The notes under the pieces were generated by a model. It worked only from the letters and a program-made list of their open reading frames with translations, made no database searches and was not told the DNA's origin. The position numbers and the translations under genes are program-made. Below are positions 17,710 to 26,955 of a stretch of DNA of 64,000 nucleotides, piece by piece; positions within the stretch are counted from its first letter, which is position 1, and every line of letters begins with the position of its first letter. Origin of the DNA: Caulobacter sp. Root343 (lineage in GTDB: Bacteria; Pseudomonadota; Alphaproteobacteria; Caulobacterales; Caulobacteraceae); the NCBI RefSeq assembly GCF_001425745.1, contig NZ_LMDF01000007.1, positions 408,972 to 472,971 on the forward strand, given 5' to 3'.

Positions 17710-17743
17710 GTTCTTACGACCCGTTAAGAACGAACGGCGTTCG
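17710..17743. promoter_or_regulatory. Two adjacent palindromes upstream of dgcB
   Basis: The 361-base divergent gap (17637-17997) between dgcB and the GT61 gene contains a perfect 7-bp inverted repeat, GTTCTTA (17710-17716) and TAAGAAC (17725-17731). It is directly followed by CGAAC-GGC-GTTCG (17731-17743). They lie about 75-105 bases before dgcB. They could be operator sites, but the regulator is unknown. No other gene or RNA is evident in the gap. Confidence 0.45.
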
Positions 17744-17997
17744 CTCAAGTGCGATCGCACGCTCGCCCATTATGGGCCCCGACGAGATGGGTTTGCGTTT
17801 TCGAACCTGCCGTAGGAAAGCGTGACAACGTCATGATTAGGGCGGAGAATTCGCCATCAGCGGGTCTTGAGGCTCCAAAGGACGAGGTCAGCAGCGCCAA
17901 AAAGCCGCGCCTGCCTTGGCGCCGCGCCGACGCTGAGCGCGCCGGCTCGGGCGCAACGCCGGATGACAAGGCGAGAAGGTCATGCTCCAAGCGGCGC

Positions 17998-19149
17998 ATG
18001 ACCGCGCCGCTTTCCCTGCGCCCCATCGTCGAAGCTCAGGACCTGCCGCCCATGATGGCGGCGGAACTGTGCGAGCGCTTCGCGCGCGGCGAGACTGGAG
18101 TCGCCTGGTCGCCTGAGCACGACGCCTCGGCCGCCGCGCCGCCGGGACGGCTGGGTGGTCCAGAGGCCGGCGCCTGGCCCCACGACATCGCCACGTCGCC
18201 GCCCGTCAATGTCCCGGCGCTGTGCGCGATCGGCGAGGCTTGGTGGTTCCCGCGCTTCGGCGGGCTGATCGGAACCGACGGCGCGCTCTACAACGCCACG
18301 ATCGGCGAGGCGCGACATGGCTCGGGAGACCTGTCGGCGATCCCCGGTGTCCGCGACGGCGCGACACGGTTCACGCCGCCGGCCTCCGCGCCGGAGCTGG
18401 ACAGCGGCGCGGTGTTTCTGCCCTGGGGGGCGACCTTCAACTACGGCCACTTCGTCATCGACGCCTTGCCGTCGCTGCTGGCGCTGGAGCAGGCCGGGCT
18501 GCTGGACGCGGCGCCAGCCCTGGCGCCGACGCTGACCGCCTGGCAACGCGACTTGATCGCCCTGGCTTTCCCCGGGCTTCGCCTACACGAGGTCGAGGCC
18601 CCCGTCGTCCGCCTCCGGCGCGCGACCTTCTCGACCAGCATGGACCATTTCCTGCACCACCCGAACGGCCTGTTGGCGGACGTGGCGGCGCGGGTCTTGG
18701 CGCGCGCGCCGGCCGGAAGCGGCGCGCGGCGGATCTATTTCTCGCGGCGCGGCCAGTCGATGCGGGTGATGGTGGACGAGGCGGCGTTCGAGCGCGCCCT
18801 GGCCGCGCGGGGCTTCACGATCGTGCGACCGGAAAAGCTCGGCGCGGCCGAGCAGGTCGCCTTGATGCGCGACGCCGAGGTCGTGGTCGGCGCCAGCGGC
18901 GCGGCCCTGGCCAATGCCGTCTTCCTGCCGCGCGGGGCCCGGGTCGTGGAGATCCAGCCGTTGAACTTCACCAGCCAATGGGTGCGCGCGGCCTCGCGCC
19001 AGGTCGGGGTCGACTGGCGCGGCTATGTCTGCGCCTCGCCCTGTCCGGCGCGGGAAGCGCCGCTGCTGGCCAGGTTCCGCCGAGGCTTCAAGTTCGCCTT
19101 CAGGCCGCCCCTGGACGACCTGTTGGCCTTCGTGGACGCGGCTCTATAG
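17998..19149 (+). CDS. Glycosyltransferase family 61 protein
   Basis: Probable surface-polysaccharide glycosyltransferase, 383 residues. The GT61/DUF563 signature runs through FLPWGATFNYGHFVIDALP, with IYFSRRGQSMRVMVDEAAFE and then VVGASGAALANAVFLPRGARVVEI near the C-terminus. I chose the start MTAPLSLRP; the frame is open further upstream to an ATG at 17833, but that stretch is basic and low in similarity. Its end overlaps the convergent small membrane protein gene by 6 bases. Confidence 0.78.
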   Translation: MTAPLSLRPIVEAQDLPPMMAAELCERFARGETGVAWSPEHDASAAAPPGRLGGPEAGAWPHDIATSPPVNVPALCAIGEAWWFPRFGGLIGTDGALYNATIGEARHGSGDLSAIPGVRDGATRFTPPASAPELDSGAVFLPWGATFNYGHFVIDALPSLLALEQAGLLDAAPALAPTLTAWQRDLIALAFPGLRLHEVEAPVVRLRRATFSTSMDHFLHHPNGLLADVAARVLARAPAGSGARRIYFSRRGQSMRVMVDEAAFERALAARGFTIVRPEKLGAAEQVALMRDAEVVVGASGAALANAVFLPRGARVVEIQPLNFTSQWVRAASRQVGVDWRGYVCASPCPAREAPLLARFRRGFKFAFRPPLDDLLAFVDAAL

Positions 19150-19416
19150 GACGCTCTTGCGGCCCGGCGCCCACGGATCCAGCGACTGCTGCTCCTCGCG
19201 ACGGACCATGCCGTAGTAGCCGGCGACGAAGACCACGATGGCCGTGACCAGCCCGCCCCAGAAGCCGCCGGGGGTGGCGAACCACACGGTCAGGCCGCTG
19301 ATCACGACGGCCAGATGCAGCATGGCCCAGCGCAACAGCACGGCGAAGGCGTGGTAGGTCTTTTCGTGCGCGACGAGAATGGCTTCCTTGTCGAGTTCGG
19401 GTTCGATGGCGGCCAA
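19144..19416 (-). CDS. Small membrane protein, aa3-type cytochrome oxidase subunit IV-like
   Basis: About 90 residues with two predicted membrane helices: LRWAMLHLAVVISGLTVWF, and a Gly/Val-rich second helix ending in YYGMVRRE. The HEKTYHAFAVLLRW segment before the first helix resembles the short subunit IV of bacterial aa3-type cytochrome c oxidase (COX4_pro_2). I prefer the TTG start at 19416, which is preceded by GGAGGA at good spacing; an ATG lies at 19431. No other oxidase genes are in the window, so it would be an orphan. Confidence 0.55.
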   Translation of the reverse strand: MAAIEPELDKEAILVAHEKTYHAFAVLLRWAMLHLAVVISGLTVWFATPGGFWGGLVTAIVVFVAGYYGMVRREEQQSLDPWAPGRKSVL

Positions 19417-19632
19417 GTGGAGTCCTCCCATTCTTGTTGGGCGCGACCGGCCGGACTCCGGCGCGATCAAGCCGAAAACGTTCGGTAGGATAACAGTGTT
19501 CCGCAAGCGTGACCACGACGCCGCTTGGAGGCTCGCGCGAGGGCCCTGAAGTCGCGATCGGACGTCCAGACATGACGAAGGCGCTAAGCGTTTCCGCTCG
19601 GCGCCTCGCCGACATAGCGATGTTGCTTGTTC

Positions 19633-21339
<1,707 letters not shown>

Positions 21340-21359
21340 TACACGCTGGTCTGATCGGA

Positions 21360-21448
21360 GCCGCCCGTGCTTGGGCGAGCGGGCGGCGCGGATTCGCCAG
21401 ACCTGCTCCGAAGGTCGGGATAAATAGGCCGAAAGTCGGCAAAGTCAA
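21360..21448 (-). promoter_or_regulatory. rhlB promoter and leader hairpin
   Basis: On the minus strand TTGACT (21448-21443), a 16-base spacer and TATTTA (21426-21421) form a sigma70-like promoter. The leader of roughly 75 bases contains a perfect 8-bp hairpin, GCCGCCCG (21360-21367) with CGGGCGGC (21380-21387), about 20 bases before the start codon. It could influence translation or stability of the helicase mRNA. Confidence 0.5.
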
Positions 21449-21478
21449 TCTCCACAAGGCGATAGGGGGCTCCGGAAG

Positions 21479-22213
21479 ATGCGTGACGACGGCTGGGACA
21501 AGTCGGCCAAGGCCTGGATCGCCGACATGGGCGAGGCGGGCGACTACGGGCGTCAGTATGTGTTGGACGCGCCGATGACCGCGCGGCTGCGACTCCTGCC
21601 GCCGGGCTGGGTGCTGGACGTCGGCTGCGGGGAAGGGCGGTTCTGCCGGATCCTGCGCCGCGAGGGCTTCGATCCGGTCGGCCTGGACCCGACCGGGGCG
21701 TTGCTGGACGCGGCGCGGAGCCGCGATCCCGAGGGCGTCTATGTCGAGGGCCGGGCCGAGGCGTTGGACTTTCCCGACGCCAGCTTCGAGCTGGTGGTCA
21801 GCTGCCTGTCGCTGATCGACATCGAACCGGTCGAGGCGGCCATCGCCGAGATGGTTCGGGTGCTGAAGCCCGGCGGGACCCTGCTGGTCGCCAACCTGAC
21901 CAGCTTCTCGACCGCCCGCGTCCACGACGGCTGGCAGCGCGGTTTGCTCGGCCAGAAGACCCATTTCGCCATCGACCGCTATCTGGAGCCGCGCGCCGAG
22001 CGGCAGAGCTGGCGCGGCATCGAGATCGTCAACTGGCACCGTCCGCTGAAGGACTACATGCAATGGTTCCTGGGCCAAGGCCTGGTCCTGACCCACTTCG
22101 ACGAACCGGCGCCGACGGGCGGGCCGCCCGATCGAGGCGACAGTTACCGCCGCGCGCCCTGGTACGTGATCATGGAATGGCGCAAGCCGTCGTCTAGCGC
22201 CGGGGGAGTCTAG
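21479..22213 (+). CDS. Class I SAM-dependent methyltransferase
   Basis: 244 residues, cytosolic. SAM-binding motif I is VLDVGCGEGRFCRIL near residue 43, followed by GLDPTGALLDAAR (motif II) and a Methyltransf_11-type LVVSCLSLIDIEPVEAAIAEM. The C-terminal part has VNWHRPLKDYMQWF, as in UbiE/BioC-like small-molecule methyltransferases. The substrate is not known. It is divergent from rhlB; sdhE follows after 35 bases. Confidence 0.82.
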   Translation: MRDDGWDKSAKAWIADMGEAGDYGRQYVLDAPMTARLRLLPPGWVLDVGCGEGRFCRILRREGFDPVGLDPTGALLDAARSRDPEGVYVEGRAEALDFPDASFELVVSCLSLIDIEPVEAAIAEMVRVLKPGGTLLVANLTSFSTARVHDGWQRGLLGQKTHFAIDRYLEPRAERQSWRGIEIVNWHRPLKDYMQWFLGQGLVLTHFDEPAPTGGPPDRGDSYRRAPWYVIMEWRKPSSSAGGV

Positions 22214-22248
22214 CATCAGGTCTGGGGCCGCTCTATATCGGGCCGCGT

Positions 22249-22542
22249 ATGACCATCGACCACGACTCCCGCCTTCGGCGCCTTCGTTTCCGCGCCTGGC
22301 ATCGCGGTTTCCGGGAAGCGGACCTGATTTTGGGTCCGTTCGCGGACATCCACGGCCCGAACCTCAGCCCAGAGCAGTTCGACACCCTGGAAATCCTGCT
22401 CGAACAGCCGGACCGCGAGATCTACGCCTGGATCGTTGGACAGGAGCCGACTCCTGACGCGTTCGAGACCGACGTCATGAGCATGATCCGCGCGTTCAGG
22501 TTCGAGGCCCACGCCTCGCGCCCCGTCGGCGACGGCGCCTAG
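22249..22542 (+). CDS. sdhE: FAD assembly factor SdhE
   Basis: 97-residue protein promoting covalent flavinylation of succinate dehydrogenase SdhA. The family motif RGFREADLILG contains the conserved RG-x-x-E, followed by LEQPDREIYAWIVGQ. Length and motif match SdhE/SDHAF2. It lies 21 bases before mfd on the same strand, so the two probably share a transcript although their functions are unrelated. Confidence 0.92.
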   Translation: MTIDHDSRLRRLRFRAWHRGFREADLILGPFADIHGPNLSPEQFDTLEILLEQPDREIYAWIVGQEPTPDAFETDVMSMIRAFRFEAHASRPVGDGA

Positions 22543-22563
22543 AGACCCTAGCAAAGAGACTTC

Positions 22564-25500
22564 ATGGCCTACGACGCCAAACAGATCGCCAAGGCCGCCG
22601 GCGGCTTGACCCTGGCCGGCGCGCCGGAAGGTTTCGACGCGCTGGTGATGGCCGACATCGCCCGCGCGCGCGGCGGCCTGACCGCCTTCGTGGCCCGCGA
22701 CACCGCCCGGGCCGGCGCCTTCATCGACAGCCTGAAGTTCTTCGCGCCCGAGATCGAGGCAGTGCTGTTCCCCTCGTGGGACTGCCTGCCCTATGACCGC
22801 ATCGGCCCGTCCTCGGGCGTCTCGGCCACGCGGATGTCGACCCTGGCGCGGCTGGCGCGCGGCCTGGGCGAGACCAAGCCCGCGCTGCTGGTCATCGCCG
22901 CGCCGGCCCTGCTGCAGCGCGTGCCGACCAAGGACGTGCTGCTGCGCGCCAGCTACAGCGCCAAGGTCGGCGCCGTGGTCGATATCAAGGACCTGGAGCG
23001 GTATTTCGCCGTCAACGGCTACACCCGCGCCTCCACCGTCTCCGAGCGCGGCGAGTTCGCGATCCGGGGCGGCGTCATCGACGTCTATCCGCCGGCCGCC
23101 GAGGAGCCGGTGCGCCTCGACCTGTTCGGCGACACCCTGGAGAGCATCCGCGCCTTCGACCCCGAGACCCAGCGCTCGACCCGGCAGTTGAAGGAGATCG
23201 ACCTGCTGCCGGTCAGCGAGGCCCTGCTGGACGCCGAGGGGATCTCGCGCTTCCGCAAGGGCTATGTCGCCCAGTTCGGCGCGCCGGGTGACGATCCGCT
23301 GTACGCTACGGTCAGCGAGGGCGGCCGCCGAGCCGGGCTCGAGCACTGGCTGCCGTTGTTCTACGAGCGGATGGCGACCCTGTTCGACTACCTGCCGGCC
23401 GGCGCCCTGATCGGCGTCGACCACCAGGCCGCCGAGGCGCGCGACGAGCGCCTGGCCATGATCCTGGACGCCTATGAGGCCCGCTCGAACGCCGACCGCA
23501 AGTCGGCCTATCGGCCGCTGACGCCCGAGGCCCTCTACCTGACCGTCGCCGAGTGGGAGCGTGAGCTCTCCGATCGCACCCACCGCCTGTTCACGCCGTT
23601 CCAGCCCCAGGGGCTGGACGTCGTCGACATGGGCGCCAAGCTGGGTCGCGTCTTCGCCGCCGAACGGGCGCAGGACAGCGTCAACCTCTTCGAGGCCACC
23701 GCCGACCACGCCCGGAAACTGGCCGCCGACGGAAAGCGCGTGCTGTTTGCCTCGTGGTCCGACGGCTCGTCCGAGCGCCTGGGGACCATGCTGGCCGACC
23801 ACGGCCTGAAGAAGATCCCGTTCGCCGCCTATTGGCAGGCGGCCAAGGCCAACGATCCGAAAGTTCCGCAGCGGGTCGTGCTGCCGCTGGATCACGGCTT
23901 CGAGACCGAAAGCCTGGCGGTCATCTCCGAGACCGATATCCTCGGCGACCGGCTGGCGCGGCCGCGCAAGAAGCGTCGCGCCGCCAACTTCCTGGCCGAG
24001 GCCAGCGCCCTGACGCCGGGTGACCTCGTCGTCCACATCGACCACGGCATCGGCCGCTACGAGGGCCTGAAGACCCTGGACGTCCAGGGCGCGCCGCACG
24101 ACTGCCTGGACCTGCTCTACGGCGGCGAGGCCAAGCTCTACCTGCCCGTCGAGAACATCGACCTGCTGACCCGCTATGGGACCGACGCCGAGAACGTCCA
24201 GCTGGACAAGCTGGGCGGCGCGGCCTGGCAGGGGCGCAAGGCGAAAGCGAAAGAGCGTCTGCGGGTCATGGCCGAGGGCCTGATCCAGATCGCCGCCGCC
24301 CGCCAGCTCAAGCACGTCGAGGAAACCGACCCGCCGCACGGCGTGTTCGACGAGTTCTGCGCCCGCTTCCCCTACGAGGAGACGGACGACCAGCTCAGCG
24401 CCATCCACGACGTGCTGGAGGACCTGGCGTCCGGCAAGCCGATGGACCGCCTGATCTGCGGCGACGTCGGCTTCGGCAAGACCGAGGTCGCCCTGCGCGC
24501 GGCCTTCGTGGTGGCGATGAGCGGCAAGCAGGTGGCCATCGTCTGCCCGACCACCCTGCTGGCCCGTCAGCACTACAAGACCTTCAAGGACCGCTTCCAG
24601 GGCTGGCCGGTCAAGGTCACGCGCCTGTCGCGCCTCGTCACCGGCAGGGAGGCCGCCGAGACCCGCGAGGGCCTGGCCAACGGCCAGTTCGAGATCGTGG
24701 TCGGCACCCACGCCATCCTGTCCAAGCAGGTGTCGTTCAAGGACCTGGGCCTCGTGATCGTCGACGAGGAGCAGCACTTCGGGGTCAAGCACAAGGAGAA
24801 GCTGAAAGAGCTTCGCGCCGACGTGCACATGCTGACCCTGACCGCGACGCCGATCCCGCGCACCCTGCAGATGGCGCTCAGCGGCATCCGCGAGATGTCG
24901 ATCATCGCCACCCCGCCGGTCGATCGTCTGGCGGTGCGGACCTATATCAGCCCGTTCGACCCGGTGACCCTGCGCGAGGCCCTGCTGCGCGAGAAGTATC
25001 GCGGTGGTCAGTCCTACTACGTGGTGCCGCGCATCAAGGACCTGGAGGACATCGAGAAGTTCCTCCGCACCCAGGTGCCCGAGGTGAAATACGTCGTCGG
25101 CCACGGCCAGATGGCGGCCACCCAGCTGGAAGACGTGATGACGGCCTTCTACGAGGGCCAGTACGACGTGCTTCTTGCGACCACGATCGTGGAAAGTGGG
25201 CTCGATATCCCGTCGGCCAACACCCTGATCGTCCACCGCGCCGACATGTTCGGCCTGGCCCAGCTCTATCAGATCCGCGGCCGTGTTGGCCGGTCGAAGG
25301 CCCGCGCCTACGCCTATCTGACCACGCCGGTCGAGAAGTCGCTGACCCTGTCAGCCGAAAAGCGCCTGCAGGTGCTGCAGTCGCTGGACAGCCTGGGGGC
25401 CGGCTTCCAGCTGGCCAGCCACGACCTGGACCAGCGCGGCGGCGGCAACCTGCTGGGCGACGAGCAGAGCGGCCACATCAAGGAGATCGGGGTCGAGCTG

Positions 25501-26028
25501 TACCAGCAGATGCTGGAGGACGCCGTCGCCGAGCTGCGCCAGCGGCAAGGGCAGGAGGCGTTGCTGGAGGACCGGGGCTGGTCGCCGCAGATCAACACCG
25601 GCGCGGCCGTGATGATCCCGGACGAATACGTGCCGGACCTGAACGTGCGCCTGTCGCTCTATCGCCGCCTGTCCGACGCCGAGAAGGCCGCCGACCGCGA
25701 GGCCCTGGCGGCCGAGATGATCGACCGCTTCGGCCCGCTGCCGCCCGAGACCGACTCGCTGCTCAAGGTCGTGGCCATCAAGGGCCTGTGCCGCGAGGCC
25801 AATGTGGCCAAGATCGACGTGGGGCCCAAGGGGGCCGTGGCTAGCTTCCGAGGCGACAGCTACGCCAACCCGATGGGCCTGATGCAGCACGTGGCCAAGA
25901 ACAACCTGATCTGGAAGGTTCGCCCCGACCAGAAAGTGGTCGTGAAGGGCGAATGGGACACCCCGGCCCAGCGGCTGGATGCGGCGGAGAAGATCCTGAC
26001 CGTGCTGGCCAAGCTGGCGAAAGGATAG
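22564..26028 (+). CDS. mfd: Transcription-repair coupling factor Mfd
   Basis: DNA translocase that removes stalled RNA polymerase and recruits UvrA. The full length is 1154 residues. UvrB-homology domains occupy the N-terminal part (FPSWDCLPYDRIGPSS, RGGVIDVYPP). The RNA polymerase interaction domain lies around residue 485 (GDLVVHIDHGIGRYEG). The motor has Walker A GDVGFGKTEVALRAA near residue 634, the DEEQHFG box near 733, TATPIPRTL and IVESGLDIPSANT. HDLDQRGGGNLLG precedes the C-terminal TRCF domain. No truncation or frameshift is seen. Confidence 0.97.
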   Translation: MAYDAKQIAKAAGGLTLAGAPEGFDALVMADIARARGGLTAFVARDTARAGAFIDSLKFFAPEIEAVLFPSWDCLPYDRIGPSSGVSATRMSTLARLARGLGETKPALLVIAAPALLQRVPTKDVLLRASYSAKVGAVVDIKDLERYFAVNGYTRASTVSERGEFAIRGGVIDVYPPAAEEPVRLDLFGDTLESIRAFDPETQRSTRQLKEIDLLPVSEALLDAEGISRFRKGYVAQFGAPGDDPLYATVSEGGRRAGLEHWLPLFYERMATLFDYLPAGALIGVDHQAAEARDERLAMILDAYEARSNADRKSAYRPLTPEALYLTVAEWERELSDRTHRLFTPFQPQGLDVVDMGAKLGRVFAAERAQDSVNLFEATADHARKLAADGKRVLFASWSDGSSERLGTMLADHGLKKIPFAAYWQAAKANDPKVPQRVVLPLDHGFETESLAVISETDILGDRLARPRKKRRAANFLAEASALTPGDLVVHIDHGIGRYEGLKTLDVQGAPHDCLDLLYGGEAKLYLPVENIDLLTRYGTDAENVQLDKLGGAAWQGRKAKAKERLRVMAEGLIQIAAARQLKHVEETDPPHGVFDEFCARFPYEETDDQLSAIHDVLEDLASGKPMDRLICGDVGFGKTEVALRAAFVVAMSGKQVAIVCPTTLLARQHYKTFKDRFQGWPVKVTRLSRLVTGREAAETREGLANGQFEIVVGTHAILSKQVSFKDLGLVIVDEEQHFGVKHKEKLKELRADVHMLTLTATPIPRTLQMALSGIREMSIIATPPVDRLAVRTYISPFDPVTLREALLREKYRGGQSYYVVPRIKDLEDIEKFLRTQVPEVKYVVGHGQMAATQLEDVMTAFYEGQYDVLLATTIVESGLDIPSANTLIVHRADMFGLAQLYQIRGRVGRSKARAYAYLTTPVEKSLTLSAEKRLQVLQSLDSLGAGFQLASHDLDQRGGGNLLGDEQSGHIKEIGVELYQQMLEDAVAELRQRQGQEALLEDRGWSPQINTGAAVMIPDEYVPDLNVRLSLYRRLSDAEKAADREALAAEMIDRFGPLPPETDSLLKVVAIKGLCREANVAKIDVGPKGAVASFRGDSYANPMGLMQHVAKNNLIWKVRPDQKVVVKGEWDTPAQRLDAAEKILTVLAKLAKG

Positions 26029-26045
26029 GCGCGCCTTCGAGAAGA

Positions 26046-26201
26046 CTAGTCGGCGCCGTTGCCAGGGTCGGTGGCGCTGGGATCGTGCGTCGCGTCGGTC
26101 TTCTTGGTCGGATCCAGTTCCGGCGGCGGCGGCGCCTCGAGACCGGCGGGATGGGTTTCGCGCTCGTTGTCGTTGGTGGGCTTGGTCTTTTTGTCGGGCA
26201 T
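26046..26201 (-). CDS. Small hydrophilic, probably disordered protein
   Basis: 51 residues starting at MPDKKTKP, preceded by GAGG at suitable distance. The composition is Pro, Thr, Asp, Lys and Glu, with no cysteine, aromatic core or signal. It is convergent with mfd, 17 bases apart. Not recognised; it could be a stress-related small protein or spurious, though the ribosome binding site favours a real gene. Confidence 0.45.
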   Translation of the reverse strand: MPDKKTKPTNDNERETHPAGLEAPPPPELDPTKKTDATHDPSATDPGNGAD

Positions 26202-26307
26202 GGTGATCGCCTCCGCTATGTCAGGAGAACCCTTGGGCGAGGCCTTGGCTCCCCGGTTTTGGACGTTGCGTTTAGGGGATATTCCCGTCGGAGCGCGGGT
26301 ATTGAAT

Positions 26308-26457
26308 CCTTCTCCCCTTGCGGGAGAAGGTGGCCGCCGAAGGCGGTCGGATGAGGGGTCGTACAGGCCTAACCGCTTGCGCCACAACGCTAATCCGACA
26401 GGTCTATCGACCCCTCATCCGGCCCTGCGGGCCACCTTCTCCCGCAAGGGGAGAAGG
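26308..26457. repeat. Long inverted repeat made of two palindromic units
   Basis: Two 23-bp units, 26308-26330 and 26435-26457, are exact reverse complements. Each is itself nearly palindromic, with CCTTCTCCC facing GGGAGAAGG. The similarity continues inward (tggcc...cggatgaggggtcg), giving arms of about 50 bases around a loop of about 45. The arms resemble the repeats at 2275-2382 and 12301-12321. This looks like a REP/BIME-style intergenic element. The gap 26202-26955 holds this repeat, the element at 26521-26887 and a hairpin. Confidence 0.8.
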
Positions 26458-26520
26458 GGTGAAGCACGAGCGTTCAACCCTTTCCTTCCTCCCTCCAAAA
26501 ACCCGCCGTATGCTTCTTCT

Positions 26521-26887
26521 CACCTCGTCGCGAGGAAAGGGCGCATGGCCAGCGAACGATTGCGGCGGCGGGGGGCGATCGAGCGGGCGCGCTCGTCGGT
26601 GCGGGGGAAACTCCGCAACTATGTCCATCCCCGAGGTAGTCGACCCTGGAACACAGAAACGACGGTGGACGCAGGCTGACGAGAACGACAGGGGAGTCGA
26701 AAGGCTCCTGACCGGGACTGGATTTCGCGATCCGGCCCGCCCGTCGGAGGCTTCAAGGGCGGCCAGGCGTGAACAGCGTCGGGGCGTCACGCTTCCGGAT
26801 AACGGTCGCGCGGAGCGTCTGGCTTCGTCGAAACGGTACTACTCAAACACACTCCGGGCGTTGCCCGGCGCTCCGCAGCCCTTTCCA
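26521..26887 (+). repeat. Two-block repeated element, copy A
   Basis: The 5' block (26521-26586) matches the reverse complement of 63935-64000 at 65 of 66 bases. The 3' block (26796-26838) is identical over 43 bases to the reverse complement of 63694-63736, and weaker similarity follows (ACACTCCGG, CCCGGCGCTCCGC, CCCTTTCCA). The blocks are 275 bases apart in A and 264 in B, while the middle sequence differs. The 5' block carries a GAGGAAAG ribosome-binding-like site and an ATG. It may be a structured RNA, a non-autonomous mobile element or a decayed gene family. Confidence 0.75.
26545..26679 (+). CDS. Short Arg-rich reading frame in repeated element A
   Basis: 44 codons, beginning MASERLRRRGAIERARSS and preceded by GAGGAAAG at a good distance from the ATG. 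The copy at the right edge shares the first 14 residues apart from one Glu/Asp change, then differs completely. That pattern fits either a small peptide with a conserved N-terminus or a conserved RNA or leader in which the frame is incidental. No family is recognised. Confidence 0.25.
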   Translation: MASERLRRRGAIERARSSVRGKLRNYVHPRGSRPWNTETTVDAG

Positions 26888-26910
26888 CCAACTCGCAGCT
26901 TCGGGCGCGA

Positions 26911-26935
26911 GGGCGATGAAACATGTCCATCGCCC
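26911..26935 (-). terminator. Possible terminator hairpin of the radical SAM gene
   Basis: 8-bp perfect stem, GGGCGATG with CATCGCCC, around a 9-base loop, 21 bases beyond the stop codon of the minus-strand radical SAM-glycosyltransferase gene. There is no T tract, so it may only stabilise the 3' end. Confidence 0.4.
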
Positions 26936-26955
26936 GTCCCGTCAGGAGCGGAGGA

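Noticed and set aside
17710..17731. Caulobacter SOS box
   Set aside because: The consensus GTTC-N7-GTTC is not met; the second half reads CCGT.
22216..25236. Open frame of about 1000 codons on the minus strand opposite mfd
   Set aside because: It mirrors the mfd coding frame; its composition (Gln, His, Arg, Gly, Val) is typical of antisense GC-rich DNA, and mfd on the plus strand is complete with all motifs.
26796..26838. Protein-coding meaning of the 3' block (frame reading VARSVWLRRNG)
   Set aside because: The block is identical at the DNA level in both copies, so reading-frame conservation cannot be distinguished from base conservation.
26521..26887. RNase P RNA or tmRNA at the repeated element
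   Set aside because: GAGGAAAG recalls the RNase P core, but the following conserved bases (GTCCGGGCTCC) are absent, and two near-identical copies would be unexpected.
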